This document shows, piece by piece, positions 22,339 to 34,203 of a DNA stretch of 64,000 nucleotides (position 1 is the first letter of the stretch; every line of letters begins with the position of its first letter). The translations under genes were made by a program, and so were the position numbers. The stretch is from Platycnemis pennipes (taxonomy: Eukaryota; Arthropoda; Insecta; Odonata; Platycnemididae). Where the stretch lies: positions 73,206,645-73,270,644 of the forward strand of contig OW121853.1 of NCBI GenBank assembly GCA_933228895.1, given 5' to 3'. The notes below the pieces were generated by a model. That model searched no databases, had not been told where the DNA came from, and saw nothing but the letters and a program-made list of their open reading frames with translations.

Positions 22339-23731
22339 GTTAATCCCGTCTTGAAGTGTTTGTATACTTTCATATGTTCTTTGTTTTGTTATTTTAACTG
22401 TCCCATGTATCCGAAGATATCTCTCCGGAGTTATTCCAATTTCAAATGTTTTATGAAGTTTTAACATGTGATAGTTATTTTTGAGTACATCCACATAAAT
22501 CTGCAGTTAAGAATCATAGAAATGATAAATGTATACATATTCATGGTCATTGCGTTGGCCGGCCATAATAATGTGAGTGAATTTGGTATTGTAATGGGAT
22601 GTTAGGGCTCTTAATTTAATTTTTACCATATATTTGTGTGTATTACCCCATAAGGTAAAGTGGTGTTCAATTCTGCACATGCTGTTTAAAGTTTCCATCA
22701 TCATACAGAATTATTTATTACGTTTATTGTGGCAGACATTTGAGTTCAAAGTTCAACCACTCTGATCCACCACCTGGCTGAAATCGCAGCCTGAACGTCC
22801 CTGGCAAGGCCACCAGGGCACAGGAGACCCTGGAACCTGGAGACCTAGCACCCTGGAAAAAGCACCACCCAGCTATGAGAGCATGGAAAAAGTGATCGTG
22901 TGACAACCGGACGAGAGTCTTACTCTGTCCTTTGGTAGTGTGCATTCTCTCCTTCTGCAATGATAGAATCCAAATAAATGTGGTCCACAGTATTCCGCAT
23001 TTTAATTTGAAGTGAGGTAAAACCATCTACATCAACCCTTTTATTTATAAACAATAGTCTGGCTATATATTAATGTAGTATCAGTTACCTTTGCTTTCTT
23101 TTCATTTAAAATTTTGGTGATCCATGGACAGTATGTGAAAATGGAGAGGAAGTGCTATTTATTAAGCATTGAGGTGCTGTTATGTATATTTTGAATGATT
23201 CAATTCTATTGTGATTCAAATAAAAGTAATTATTGTTATATTTTTGTAATATGTTAATGGATTTAGCGTAACTTGTGGAAGTGGTTGGATTGATGTTTTC
23301 CCGGCCTTTAAAGATTCAGCATGGATTTTCAATTTCCTATTTATTCTGATTTCTTATATTCCTAGATTTGACTTCATATAATAACCCCTGTCCATACTCT
23401 GCACCAAACTGTACCTGTACACAATATGTACAAGATGTGCACAATGTATCTGAAATCTATACACCAAAATGTTCCATAACACACCAAATGTACACTAAAT
23501 AGCACACAAAAATCAAACGTCATTGTACCACATGTACCACATTTTGTACATCATTAGTGTACCAGTACCAATCATACTTTGAATGAAAACAATATATCTC
23601 AACATACATCATTATATCTAAATGTACACACTATAAATGCCTTGATTAAAATAACTCTGTTAAATTTAATCATTAATCAATTATTTAATGCTGTTTACTT
23701 AAAAATTAAGTTTCCTTAACCTACTGCTTAC
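22339..23731. other. Probable intron, no recognised gene
   Basis: A GC-richer patch (22740-22930) has an open minus-strand frame rich in Gly, Pro and Ser but no splice sites or motif. A segment around 23390-23580 is unusually dense in GTACA/TGTAC words. Confidence 0.4.
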
Positions 23732-23791
23732 CTAACAGCACCTGCCACTATGCCATATGCACCATCTTCTTTATAGGTAAAGCCTTCCATC
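23732..23791 (-). CDS. Internal exon of the minus-strand gene (hypothetical)
   Basis: 60 nt bounded by a textbook acceptor (CTTTAATTTTTCAG) and donor (GTAAGC). The only open frame takes one base from this exon to complete a codon, then reads MEGFTYKEDGAYGIVAGAV and leaves two bases over. The incoming phase matches the end of the first coding exon at 30592-30782 (GA plus G gives Glu), and the outgoing phase matches the exon at 19321-19393. The Met here is internal if the chain is right. Confidence 0.6.
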
Positions 23792-23864
23792 CTGAAAAAT
23801 TAAAGTTTCATGTTTATGTGATTATCTCAGTGACAGCATGTACATATATGGTTCTACTGATACA

Positions 23865-24425
23865 TAGAGATGGGCAACTTGGTAAATTACCGCGGTAATT
23901 TTCGTAAATTACCGTGGTATTTTTCGTAAATTACCAACACCCCTGAAAATTACCGTAATAAACGGTAATTTTTAGAAAAGTTCTTTATCAGAAAATTTCT
24001 TCCTCACGAAGAAACCATTGGAATAGGTAATATTATAAATTAAGAAGCTAAAACAATTTGTTTAAATTGTGTCCATGATTAATTCCAATTAATTCAGAGT
24101 AAAATAACAAATGCACATTGCGCAGAGGTATGTCTTTGGAACGAAAATTTCTCATAGTGTGACAAAAGAGAGGCAAATTGCGTGTTGCTGCCAGCTTTGT
24201 TTTAATTTTTTTTAATGAGTTATAATAGATAAACGTCGTGATATGTTTGATATAAGCGTCGGCATTTATATCTCTATGCTATTTGATTTCGTTTTGAGTC
24301 CTCTGATAAGGATTTGCAGCTCAAAACTTAAAATTACCTGAAAATTACAGTAATTTTCGAAAATTACCATAATTTACCACGGTAATTTACGTCAATTGAA
24401 AATTATGGTAATTTACCCATCTCTA
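23865..24425. mobile_element. hAT-type MITE, copy 2 (561 bp)
   Basis: Ends TAGAGATGGG and CCCATCTCTA are perfect 10-bp inverted repeats, flanked by identical 8-bp duplications CTGATACA (23857-23864 and 24426-24433). It aligns with 11419-11967 throughout, with substitutions and small indels. Its flanks prove the family boundaries. Confidence 0.93.
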
Positions 24426-24433
24426 CTGATACA

Positions 24434-25929
24434 TTTAAGCTGTGAAATACTCTTATTATCCACTGGAATATTCTGTGAATAGCTCCAAAAGTGACATATT
24501 CCAAAGAGAAATGTGAAAATCAATCATAAATTCCCAGTTGTGTTGACAGATAAGGCATTGTCAAGAAATACTATCATAATTGTGATTGAAAATAATGGTT
24601 TACAAATAGGTACTATCTGCTGCAAGAAAGCAGTGAAAAAGCAACTACTCTATGGTTAGTAGAAATAATATTTTTAATAACTCTAGCATTAAAATAAAGT
24701 TATTAAAAATATTTATGTCTTTACTAGCCTCCCAGCTTCCCCAAAAATAAATAAGTTAGGGAATATCTTAGCACACCAATTGCCATGATTTTTCACCAAG
24801 GTACATTTATATGTATCATGAAAATGAATCAGGTGATGGATAAGTTCCCCTGACCACATTAGAGTCATAGAAACTATCAGCACTTTTGGATATCACACTG
24901 CAATTCAACAGCACCCAATGAATCATGCGAAAAATTATCATATGGTACAGCTATTGTGCCATCATATATGTACTGTGAAGTGTTTCATGGTCTAAGAATA
25001 ATGACGAATAATGAACATAAAAAAGACATAAAATGCCATACTGAAGTTCATGAGAAGTGTTGCTGTCAAAGGAGAGGAGCAAACAGTTTTCTTCATCAAT
25101 TAGATAATTAATTTGTAGAATGAAAAGCTTGATGCCACTCTTACCTGTAAACTTTGCCCACAGCTATCAAAAACAACCCTTGACTTGATTCAGGTTGCTT
25201 CCCGAATCATACTCACCAAGTGTAAAAGAAGCACATGACATATAGCCTATATAAATTAAGTATTTGTAGGCAGAAAGAAATTCTGATTTTAAAAATTTAA
25301 TTATATTGACTATAAAAGTTAACTTAGCAAACTAACTCTACGCCAGAAAAATATTATTTCACTATGTAGAAACAAAATGGTATTCCAGAAGGATTTCAAT
25401 GACCATGAATGTAACGTTTTTTCCTTATGTAGTCAAACCTTGATAAAGAATAACTGTGAGAATTATAAAGCTCCATTAATTAGAACTGTCACTTCATTTG
25501 GTCACCCCCGAAAACTTTTATTAGTGTAAATAAAATTAAATTTGAGAGAGTAATATTTCATTGAAAGACCTCAATGAGTAAGACCACCTTGTCCTAAACC
25601 TCTATGAGCAAGAGTATCTTCCAGAAAATACATTGCTAATTGCATATTTTGATAGGTCAAATGTAATATTTTTTGTTTGTCACAACAGGGTCGGGTTTGC
25701 ACAAGTAGGTAAACTAAGACAGGTAAGTAATTAAAGTCATAGATTCTATAAAGTTTCTCTGGAGGGGCATGGAGACATTAAGAGAAATTGAGCTATTGAA
25801 TATCCTAACATTGACAAATGCCACGTGGGATGAATTAAACAAACCTTAAAAAAAACATTCCCAGTGATGGGCCATCACATAAAGGTAGAGTAAAATACTT
25901 TGTCACAGAACTGAGAATACAGAACTTTT
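24434..25929. other. Probable intron, no recognised gene
   Basis: AT-rich sequence. A minus-strand piece near 25147-25190 ends at a strong donor (TTTACAG then GTAAGA) in the phase used by the other minus-strand exons but lacks a clear acceptor. Confidence 0.4.
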
Positions 25930-27480
25930 CAGCCAGCAATTGCTGAATAGAGTATTTTAGTTTTCACATAATCAAAAGAAGACAGCTTTGCAAAACATTT
26001 AATGAAGCTTGCTAAATTTGGCTTTCCTGTGGTTCCATCAGATTTTAAGGACACCATTCCCAGGTATTTACAGAAAAAAGGAACTGCTGTTTCTTCCTTT
26101 AAAGACAAACCTGGTAATGACTGGGTGTACACATTCCTCAAAAGACATACTGACCTCTTGCTGAAAACAAGTGCTAACATCAAAATTAACAGAGCAATTA
26201 TCACTGCAGAGGAGATTTCTGATTACATGGAATGGCTAGGTAAAACAATAGAGGGGTTTCCCCTCCTACGTTAGCAATTATGACAAGACCAACCTGACAG
26301 ATGTCCCTAAAAAAAGAAAAGTAATTGCCAAAAGAGTTTCAAAATATGTCGAGCAAATTTGTAATTCGTATAAGAGTGCAACCTCTTCGATGTTCTGCGG
26401 CAATGCCGAAGGTATTTGTCTTCCTGCCTATACCGTATACATGGCAGACTCTCTTTGGGATTCGATGACAGAAAGGGCCCTCCAATTTCAAGATATAATA
26501 GTTTAAATAGTGGCTGGTTTGATTCATTTACTTTTCAAGACTGGTTTGAGAAAAAATCTCTCTGCCAGCTAGCAAAGATGGTGGAGGGTCCATCCTAATA
26601 GGTGATAATTTGTCATTGCACATAAATAAAGCGAGATAAAATTGTGCAAAGCCCATGATGTTAAGTTTGTTTGTCTGCCGCTGAATAAAACTCACTTCAC
26701 AGAGTTAATTGATGTCCCTTTCATGTGAGTGGAAGAAAACAAAACCTGCCTCAACTTATCCACACTTCCAAAAGATATCTTCTCAAGATTGCTTAAGAAA
26801 TTATTGACCAAACTGATGGTGAATAATGCACAGAGTTTAAATTCTGGATTCAGAAAGGCTTGAATTTTTCTCTTGGACAATGACATACTTCTAGAATGGT
26901 TGCCAAAAGCTTGAATTGATAAGATCGATGAAGATGTGGTCCGCAAAGCCTTTTTAGATGGCCTCCAAAAAGAAAGAGAAGACTTTATTGGAGGAACAGG
27001 GAAAGGTAGGAGAAGGAAATTGCAAGTGCTGCCAGGTGAGAGCATTTCATTAGAAGACCTTGAAAAAGTTTGAAGCAATCCAGGATCATAAACTGAAAAG
27101 CCTCAACATAAAAATAAAAGGACCCAAAGCCCTCCATCATCCTCCAGTGAGGAATCAGAAATTGAATCCGTTCTCAACTCAACGTTCAACTTCAAAGTCA
27201 GACTCATATCCAGATGAAACATCCATTGTGCCTGATGCCGAAGAAAGTTAATGCAAGTTTTTTTATTTAACTTCTATTGAAAAAAACTTTCATCTCTGAT
27301 TACAAAGTCAACAATTTGGTTCCAGTGATGTTCAATGGCAGTAAGTTCCCTGGAAGATTCTTTTCTATTTATACTTAAGGCCCTACTGTTGATTGCATGG
27401 AAAGGTCAATTATAATGATCTGCCAAGAAGGATTGTCTTCAGGATACATGGGAAGTGGTAATTTTCAAGACCGAAATCCC
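25930..27480 (+). pseudogene. pogo/Tigger-type transposase remnant
   Basis: Conceptual frames show, in order: DNA-binding-region residues ending in WVYTFLKRH (about 26125-26150); an Asp-containing YDKTNLTD segment (about 26280, first catalytic Asp of the DDE_1 fold); SKYVEQICNSYKSAT and MFCGNAEG (about 26340-26410); GDNLSLHIN (second Asp, about 26600); FRKA plus DEDVVRKAFLDGLQKERED (C-terminal part, about 26850-26990). A distal NNLVPVMFNGSKFPG piece (about 27310-27355) resembles the C-terminal extension of this family. Several stops and shifts separate the pieces. No terminal repeats or TA duplication could be fixed, so the limits are approximate. Confidence 0.75.
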
Positions 27481-29449
27481 AAAATTGTTGTTGAAATGTA
27501 AATTTTTCTCAATCCCAGGGATAGAAGATTTTGTTTAGCAATTTTGTTGTTGTCTTTCAAGAAACCTAAGCTTAATACAGAAGACAGAGGAAAAGGCAAG
27601 TGGTTAAAATAAAAGAGGGAAAGAAAAAATACATTTTTGTAAATACTACAATAACTTATAATTTGTAAATTATAATTTTTTCTAGTAAATGAAATTTTTT
27701 CGCAGTGTTTTACGCCTTATATCATTTTTTATACCCTTAACTGTATCTGAAACCTTCACCTTGGGGTTACATTGACTTGGTTAGCTTTTATATGAAAGTT
27801 TATGTGTATGGGCCAATGTACCCCATCTCTAGGTAACATAGACCCAAAATCTTTTTAGGGGAATTTTTGAGGATTCACACATTTCAGAAACAAAGTAAAG
27901 GCTTAAAAATGTTCTCTTTAATCTCAATTTGTGAGAAAAATTTTAAGTTTTTAATTTTTTTAGTTTAAACTTGTCATATTCAGTGTCAAAGATGAAAACC
28001 TCAAGAATTTGGGCCATAGTTACTCGGGATTACAGTATGTATGAAGGATATTTACATAAATAGTGGTACAAAACATTTGGAAATAAGCAGATAGTAATTA
28101 CAATTTGGTACAAATTGAAATATAGCATAAAATTAAATATTTGTCAATTTCTAAACATTCATGGGTACCTACTAATATAGCAGATTTTGAAAGGGATTGT
28201 TTCACCATCACTGGCAAGTGAGGTGATACTTTAATTTCACCAGGAATTTTTATTAAAAAGTCAGGAGGCTGAGTGGTAGGTAGCTACGTATCAGACTAAG
28301 AGTACTAGAATACTTTTGGTGTGTATGTTGTTTTTGGAACAGGTGGTGTAATAGTGGTAAGTGGCAATGGTGGGAAGTTTATCATGGTTTGATTGAACCA
28401 AACAGAAACAGGTTAAGATATAAAGAGGTAGGAGTGTTAGGAATTTAGAGAGTGTTTTAGGTAGTGTACGCATCAGGGGAAATAGGTTTACCAGGGGTAT
28501 GGATGGAGGTTTGTTATACAGCTTAAATTGCTCACTTCTGAGCAGAAAAGGTTCTTATAGCAATTCCGTCTTATGGTGAAATTCCAAAAAGCATAATGTC
28601 ATAGGTTATATGTGAATGTATTTTAGCATAATGCCTCTATTTTAAGCCACTACAAGGTATAAATGGTGCCAACTTCCAAAGGATTAGAGATACCCACATA
28701 TATTCTCCTAACTGAGGCATGATTGTCAGATGACAAATCAAGATGGTCAGATATTATGAGCCCTGAGAAATTGATGGTAGTCACACCTAAGTGGAGATTA
28801 TTATTAATACAATGATTCCAAAATGCAATTTTCAAAACTACCAACTCAACACTCTTCCTTCTGGATTCACCGGAAAAATAACATGTGAGGAGTACCACCA
28901 TAGAATATTAGCAAAAATATTCCCAATAAAGCAATAGGAATGCTTGAAAATTAGTAGTGGGGAAGTTATATTCTTGAAACACATTGGAAATTGGGAGATC
29001 CTATTTCAAGTTTAATAGTTCATTCGTACCAATCGTTAACTCTTCTAAAATCCAGTTCAATTACATTATTTATATGTCGTACTCTTTCCACCATGCTGAT
29101 TTAGTAAATGTATGAAATGCTGATGAATGTAGGAAATGAGATATGAGATCATTCATTGTGGGAGATTCAAATGGTTGAAGAAGAAAAAGAATGGATGAGA
29201 GGAGTGAAAATGAGTATTTAAGTTAGCAATATTGGTATTGAGTAGGTAATTATTGCTTTTTCACTACTAAGTTTGACAGCAAACTGACCCAAACCAACAT
29301 TTGAATTTACAAGCATGAAAGAGATAAAGAGACACTACTTGCTATTTGTTATGAAATGTTTTTACAAATAAATATTTTTTTTCATAATGTGATCATGAAT
29401 AAAACATTTATTAATGTGATTACCTTGGATGTATCCAAATTGAAGCACA
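27481..29449. other. Probable intron, no recognised feature
   Basis: AT-rich, short ORFs only, no terminal repeats or tRNA-like boxes found. Confidence 0.45.
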
Positions 29450-30591
29450 GCCTATTGTCACACAAAGACGCTAGTCGCTCAAGTCAGGGAACAACACTGC
29501 AGTGTTGGGTCCAGCCGGAATAGGAAAAATATCTATTTAATGTCACAGCACAAAATTTATTTAAACAAAAAGCCATGTTCTCACCGCTCCCTGCAGATGC
29601 CAAGTTAGTTCCTCTCCGCTTTGTGTCATTCCAAGCATTCCTGCGACTGGGAGAACTCCGACTTGTTAGATCGTCTTTCCTCTGCCTCAGGAATGAGAAA
29701 TGACTTCCGAGAATCCGTACCTAATGAGTTAGGTCACTCATGAACTGTTTTCAGCGAAAGAATCGCTCCGGACTCAGACATGGAACTTGCTGCTTCCTTT
29801 TCCTCAGTTCCCGTTTACGGCACACAGGAACAGGCATTGTTCGCGATGAAACTTACTCTAGTTGAGTGAGTCTGAGTACATAACAAGAGTACGTAGAAGT
29901 GCTATCGAATTGCCGAACATACTGAGCTCATCCGAATGACCGACTCTGTGGAGTCAACTCGGGAGGGTGAATGAGTACACGAATGATATGACTCGTTCGT
30001 AGACCTTTGTGGGTCTCGCCTTCCGCCATCGCTGGCAATCGTGCTCTACGTGGAAAGTCGGGTGGAACATAGTGCACTTCGTGAACCATAATTTCATCAA
30101 ACGGCGCAGAGACGACTTCCCTCGGCTTTCTGGGTGAGTCCTAGTGTTTATAAGATTTAATAGGTTAAGTCTTTTGGTGAGTTGCTACCTTTTTATTACG
30201 TACTTACGTAAGAAGAGCTGAGGAGTGTGGGTATAGGAGGGATGGTGCCGAGTGCCTTGACTAATAAACGGAACGGACAGGCTTCCTTGTGGAGTATGTG
30301 TTTTATCTTTCGGGGTTCAGTAATAGCAGTTATAATCGATTGAATTTGATTGGATACGGTTTTGCTTCATCTGGTGAAATGTTGGTGAAGTGGCCGGACA
30401 GCGCTGAACATGCGCGCGTTTGCGAACCCACCGCTGTGAAGTTGTCGAAAGTTTTGCCGTTTCAAAATAATCTGAAAGTTGCCAATAATTGAGCTAATTA
30501 TTTGATCAATTCACATAAATCCCTTTGCATTAATTTAGTTTAGCTCTCAATGTACCAGTGTGCTGCAATTAAATAATGTTCTGAAACTTAC
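29450..30591. other. Locally GC- and CpG-richer region without assigned gene
   Basis: Between about 29470 and 30450 the sequence is richer in GC and CpG than its surroundings. A plus-strand GTGAGT follows CTTTCTGG at 30132, a possible donor of an unassigned exon, and a 67-codon ORF sits at 30289-30492 with no motif. It could be part of a promoter or first-intron region of the minus-strand gene. Confidence 0.35.
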
Positions 30592-30782
30592 TCTAGCCGC
30601 TCCGGATTCATCAAAGGCTGCAGTGGTCGGCCATAGGTATGCGCATAATTTTCGTGCCTTTCATAATATACGTCAGCCTCGTGTTTGCTTTTGACCGATA
30701 ATCTCGTCCTGCCCTTGTTATAACAAAGTAATTTGTTGATTTCGGAGAACCCACTGATTTGAGGGGAGAAATCTATTCGCAT
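30592..30782 (-). CDS. First coding exon of the minus-strand gene (hypothetical)
   Basis: The frame starts with ATG at 30780-30782 and runs 63 codons plus two bases into a perfect donor (CTAGA then GTAAGT). The peptide has balanced composition (segments include SGFSEINKLLCYNKG and HENYAHTYGRPLQPLMNPE), unlike random AT-rich ORFs. No signal peptide or membrane segment is visible. The Met is taken as the start because no upstream acceptor is apparent. The phase-2 end joins the exon at 23732-23791 to give continuous sequence. No family was recognised. Confidence 0.6.
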
Positions 30783-31312
30783 TTATTTTTCATGTTGTCA
30801 TTGGAGGGTGGGAAAATATCTTTATTATGCACCACAGTAAAATAATAATAATAAATGGATGCAGGGTGATAAAACTAATTTGAGGAAGAAAATGTGTTCA
30901 CATTTGTTTTCCCATTTTCATTTGAGGGTATCTTTATTGTATATCACAATAAAATAATAATAATTAATGGGTGTGTGAAGGGTGAAAACGGTAAAAATTA
31001 TTCTTCCCCCAGTTGAAAATCATTCAAACTATTTTCGCGAGACGTAATATAACCAATTATCGATCACCGATAGCGCGCGATCCTCTTAAGGCCTGGTTAC
31101 ACGATACATTTACACGTACGAGTTTATGTGTAGATGCATGAACGCGAAAATGCACCGTGTAACCTCACCAAAATGTACAAATGAATGAATGCGTGAATAG
31201 AAAATATAACCTGTTCTATTTGGTTCATGCATTCGCACAACTTGCGCTGATACCATTCACGCAAATGTACATGAACCCGTACGTGTTACTGTATCGTGTA
31301 ACCAGGCCTTTA
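30783..31312. promoter_or_regulatory. Candidate divergent promoter region
   Basis: This interval separates the minus-strand start codon at 30782 from a possible plus-strand first exon ending at 31370. It contains two diverged copies of an AATAATAATAAATGG-type stretch (about 30840-30860 and 30955-30970), a CpG-containing patch (CGATCACCGATAGCGCGCG, about 31060), and a MITE. No TATA or initiator element is claimed. The role is inferred from exon arrangement. Confidence 0.35.
31089..31309. mobile_element. PIF/Harbinger-like MITE (221 bp)
   Basis: Perfect 19-bp inverted ends AGGCCTGGTTACACGATAC / GTATCGTGTAACCAGGCCT are flanked by TTA on both sides (31086-31088 and 31310-31312), the target duplication typical of PIF/Harbinger. 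There is no coding capacity. It lies between the inferred starts of the two host genes. Confidence 0.85.
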
Positions 31313-31370
31313 GACATTGGTGTTGAAAGAGTGAATATGGGTTGCTGTCGTCAAAGAAAAGTGTCGTGAT
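31313..31370 (+). other. Possible 5' non-coding exon of the plus-strand gene
   Basis: A strong donor (GAT then GTAAGT) occurs at 31371. The preceding sequence contains an 11-codon upstream ORF (MGCCRQRKVS, stop at 31367-31369). The next accepted exon (38433) begins with an ATG after one base, so a spliced non-coding leader would fit. The 5' limit is unknown. Confidence 0.3.
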
Positions 31371-31719
31371 GTAAGTAGCGAATTTGGTGACATTTGGTGA
31401 TGGACTTGAGGATGGAGGAATCATATTCGGTTTAATTATATAATAATCGGTGTGTCTAAAATGACATCCTTGTATTCAGGGGTTCGTGCGATACGTTGTG
31501 GTGGAAGTCCATAATTATTGAACAGACGTCGGCTCTTTTTTAGCTTTTCCTCGGCTTTTTATTTACAAACTACGCGTTTTGCTATGCTAATATATGTAGA
31601 AACACATCGTATACGTAGAAAAAGCTGTGTAAAAGTACAAAATATCTGACGTCTGTTCCATCATTGGTGGCATTCCCTTCAGAGATGAATCGCTCTTCGA
31701 CATCGAATAGAAGAGGGCA

Positions 31720-31980
31720 AATGAAGAACTTCTGAGCATGATTGGGGAGGAACGAAGATTGTCGTCAGAAATTAGAAGAAGACAGGATAATAGAGATGAA
31801 GCTGGTACTTGGAGAAATGGAATGCAAAATGTTGTTATTGATGGTACGCGTGGACGAGGAAGAAAATGAATAGATATAATTCATAGTACGAAAAGGTGTA
31901 AGATGTACACCGATTTGACGATAAAAATATCGTTGGGAAGGAGTCGGGAGATGAATAAAACGCAAGGTAGGGCAGATACA
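31720..31980 (+). pseudogene. Possible C-terminal tail of a LINE reverse transcriptase
   Basis: The conceptual frame has EIRRRQ followed by RNGMQNVVIDGTRGRGRK and a Tyr-Asp-rich segment. This loosely matches the tail of RT proteins that carry a GHxxR...GK..GKRGRGR region. It has a stop codon and uncertain boundaries. Confidence 0.3.
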
Positions 31981-32045
31981 CTACATCTAAACCTACCCTA
32001 ACCGGTGGTACAACCTCGATATCTGATCTGGCTGAAGTGAGGGGA

Positions 32046-32245
32046 TCAGGTTGGTGTGATGGCTAGATTACTGTCCTCCCATCCCGAGGGCCCGGGTTCG
32101 CATCCTGGCGGTTTCATAATTATCATCGGAATGCCGGTACTCACTTCCAGTGCATCGTAGAGAGCTCTTCGAGTGCAGTACTCCGTCTGTCGGATGAGAC
32201 GTAGAACCGTGGGCCCCATGGAGTCTTTTGTTAAGAGTAGAATGG
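32046..32245 (+). mobile_element. tRNA-derived SINE
   Basis: Box A (TGGTGTGATGGCTAGATTA, 32052-32070) and box B (GGGTTCGCATCC, 32095-32106) are properly spaced. The body contains GTCGGATGAGACG then GAACCGTGGGCCCC (about 32188-32217), a stretch I associate with a conserved central segment of several arthropod SINEs. The right edge abuts a LINE A tail, so the exact 3' end is uncertain. Confidence 0.7.
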
Positions 32246-32247
32246 AT

Positions 32248-32345
32248 TACATCTACATCTACGCAATGCCCTGCAAGCCACCGCTAGGGTGTGTGGCAGG
32301 GGGTGAAGATCACCAAGCATACTATTCAAATTCAACTAGGTTACT
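32248..32345 (-). mobile_element. LINE A2 3'-end fragment
   Basis: It starts with ATCTACATCTACG and the CCCTGCAAGCCACC landmark, then GTGTGGCAGGGGGTGAAGATCACC, which is the reverse complement of the LINE A2 3' UTR and tail. It is 5'-truncated to about 100 bp. Confidence 0.8.
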
Positions 32346-32829
32346 CATGGGGACGTTAGATATTAGAGTCACATGCTGCTAGCTGGTTAGTATCTACATA
32401 GTAATAAAGGGGTTATCGGTTACCATGGCAGTGGACTAGGATAATGCCAACGACGGATTTCCCTCCACCTTTCCCTGAAAAAAAGCCTACCCCTATCTCA
32501 GGCACGTAGCCAGAAATTTGCTTCGGGGGTGGTTAAGTCTAGTGTACCGTAAATTGAAAGAAAAAATAGCATTGCCCGTCGGTGCAAACATGTTTCAATT
32601 CTCTTCCCTTAATTATCAGTGCTTGGTATTGACTTTCACAGTGCCCATTCCCTATCTCTTCTCACTGGTAAAGTTCACTGCTTACCGTGTTATGAATCAG
32701 TTAATTTCACCGGCCCCAGAAAAGAAGTTCGACACATACATACATTTGAGATTGAAAAGAACAATCATTTACCACACGCATGCATCTAACTAGTGATGAC
32801 GTTTCAAGACACTTAACACTTGAATTATC

Positions 32830-33143
32830 CGCAGTTCAATTTTTGGGGGATTTACCCCCATCCCACAAGAAATTTGGCAACCCTGGATTTGGTGCTGTGT
32901 CCTTCCGACTCCCTTCTGTCACCGCAAGCAAGAACGTTTTCCCGTCCGACCACGAGTCACTCGAGTGCCCCCTCGTCCTTCCTATCCCTCTTCTTCCGCA
33001 GTCACCTCCCCCTCCAAGGACGTTGAGAGCCTGGAACAAAGCAGACTGGCCCTCCCGGAGTGCGGCTCCCTTGAGTCCTTCATGGGGCCATCACGGACTT
33101 CGTCCGCTCGCGACGAGTTTCCAAGAAGAGACCCATCTGCATT
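32830..33143 (+). pseudogene. LINE C segment 1 (late endonuclease to linker)
   Basis: Frames contain SDHESLECPLVLPI, resembling the terminal SDH motif of an apurinic-type LINE endonuclease, then PRTLRAWNKADWPS and, after shifts, GPSRTSSARDEF. I read these as the region between endonuclease and RT. It is followed at 33144 by a LINE A insertion, and the same kind of linker continues at 33935. Confidence 0.5.
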
Positions 33144-33934
33144 CCGCATCTACATCTACACGATACCCTGCAAGCCACCGCGAGGGTGTGTGGCAGGGGG
33201 TGAAGATCACCAAGCATGCACTACTAACATGCAAACAAGCAACTATAGTGTATCATGCAATTAGATTCTACATCTACATCTACATCTACATAATACCCTG
33301 CAAGCCACCACAAGGGTGTGTGGCAGGGGGTGATTGCTCACCAAACATGCACTACATATCATGCATAAAAAAGGAATAGCATTAATATAGTAGTCAGAAC
33401 TACACTATTTAAAAAGATAGAAATTGCAAAGAAAACATGCAAAAACACTCCGTTAGTAGGGTTAGCTCTAAGTACTCATACCAACATGCAGCTACCAATG
33501 CTATTCATTGCTACTCTCCGATAGGACATATTTACCGTTATTCGTATCTCTTATTGTGCGAGGGAAAAAGGACATTTTGAATCGGTCAGTTCGGCAATCA
33601 ATTTCTCTAACTTTATGATTATGGTCCAGTCTGCCATAGTAAGTTGGGGTTCGTAAAATATTTTTAACATCATCACTGAAAATATTGCCTTGGAATTTGT
33701 GGAAGAGATTAAGTCTAAATTTCAACCTGCGATCTGACAATGATTCCCATTTCAATTCATTTAATAGACTGGTTACGCTAATATAATTATCGTATCGCCC
33801 CAAAGATAGATTGTTTGTATCTATAGTATTTAAGCGGTTAATACATGCATCATACATTACAGACTACTCTAAAATATTTCCCCTACCTATCCCATTGCTA
33901 TGCAGCCTATTCTGTTCTCTTATAGTACGGGGGA
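33144..33934 (-). mobile_element. LINE A2 copy inserted in LINE C, itself split
   Basis: The left part (33144-33267) is the reverse complement of the A2 tail and 3' UTR. The right part (33807-33934) continues the A2 3' UTR and C-terminal coding end (landmark TATAGTATTTAAGCGGTTAAT). Between them an A1 copy is inserted (33268-33806). The order of the two A2 halves matches the uninterrupted A2 copy near 41000-41270. Confidence 0.75.
33268..33806 (-). mobile_element. LINE A1 copy nested in LINE A2
   Basis: It begins with (CTACAT)n and the A1-type tail, then A1 3' UTR and the C-terminal codons (NELKWESLSDRRLKFRLNLF; TPTYYGRLDHNHK). It is flanked by TAGATT on both sides (33262-33267 and 33807-33812), a 6-bp target duplication, inside the A2 3' UTR. 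Confidence 0.8.
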
Positions 33935-34203
33935 AAGAGAGCAGAACAGGGACGGGAGCAGAGACGAAACATGCTCTCAGAAATAAACTCAGGACCTGGA
34001 AACTTCGGAAGCGTCACCCAAACCCTCACACCCGTGCCTCCTTTGTGGAACTAAGGCGCCATTCATGATTTCTCCTTCGGTGTGATTACAAAAACTATAT
34101 TACTGGCATTTCCGAGGAAATTCGGGTGAACCCTAAGTGATTTTGGCCACTTGTTAACGCAAGGAGGAAAACCCACCGTAATACTGCCTCCCTATCTTAT
34201 AAT
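33935..34203 (+). pseudogene. LINE C segment 2 (linker before RT)
   Basis: The frame reads ETKHALRNKLRTWKLRKRHP, then after a stop CDYKNYITGISEEIRVNPK and FWPLVNARRKTHR, the basic linker with NPKxFWxxVNxxR that precedes RT in many non-LTR elements. It ends NTASLSY, continued in frame after the next insertion. Confidence 0.7.

Noticed and set aside
22724..23026. 100-codon minus-strand ORF as an exon
   Set aside because: Gly/Pro/Ser-rich with no acceptor or donor at its limits and no recognised domain.
32052..32106. A second tRNA gene
   Set aside because: Only the internal promoter boxes are tRNA-like; the conserved SINE-type central text follows.
33144..33350. Repeated palindromic CCCTGCAAGCCACC blocks as a CRISPR-like or satellite array
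   Set aside because: Spacing is irregular and every block is continuous with LINE A 3' UTR, with target duplications.
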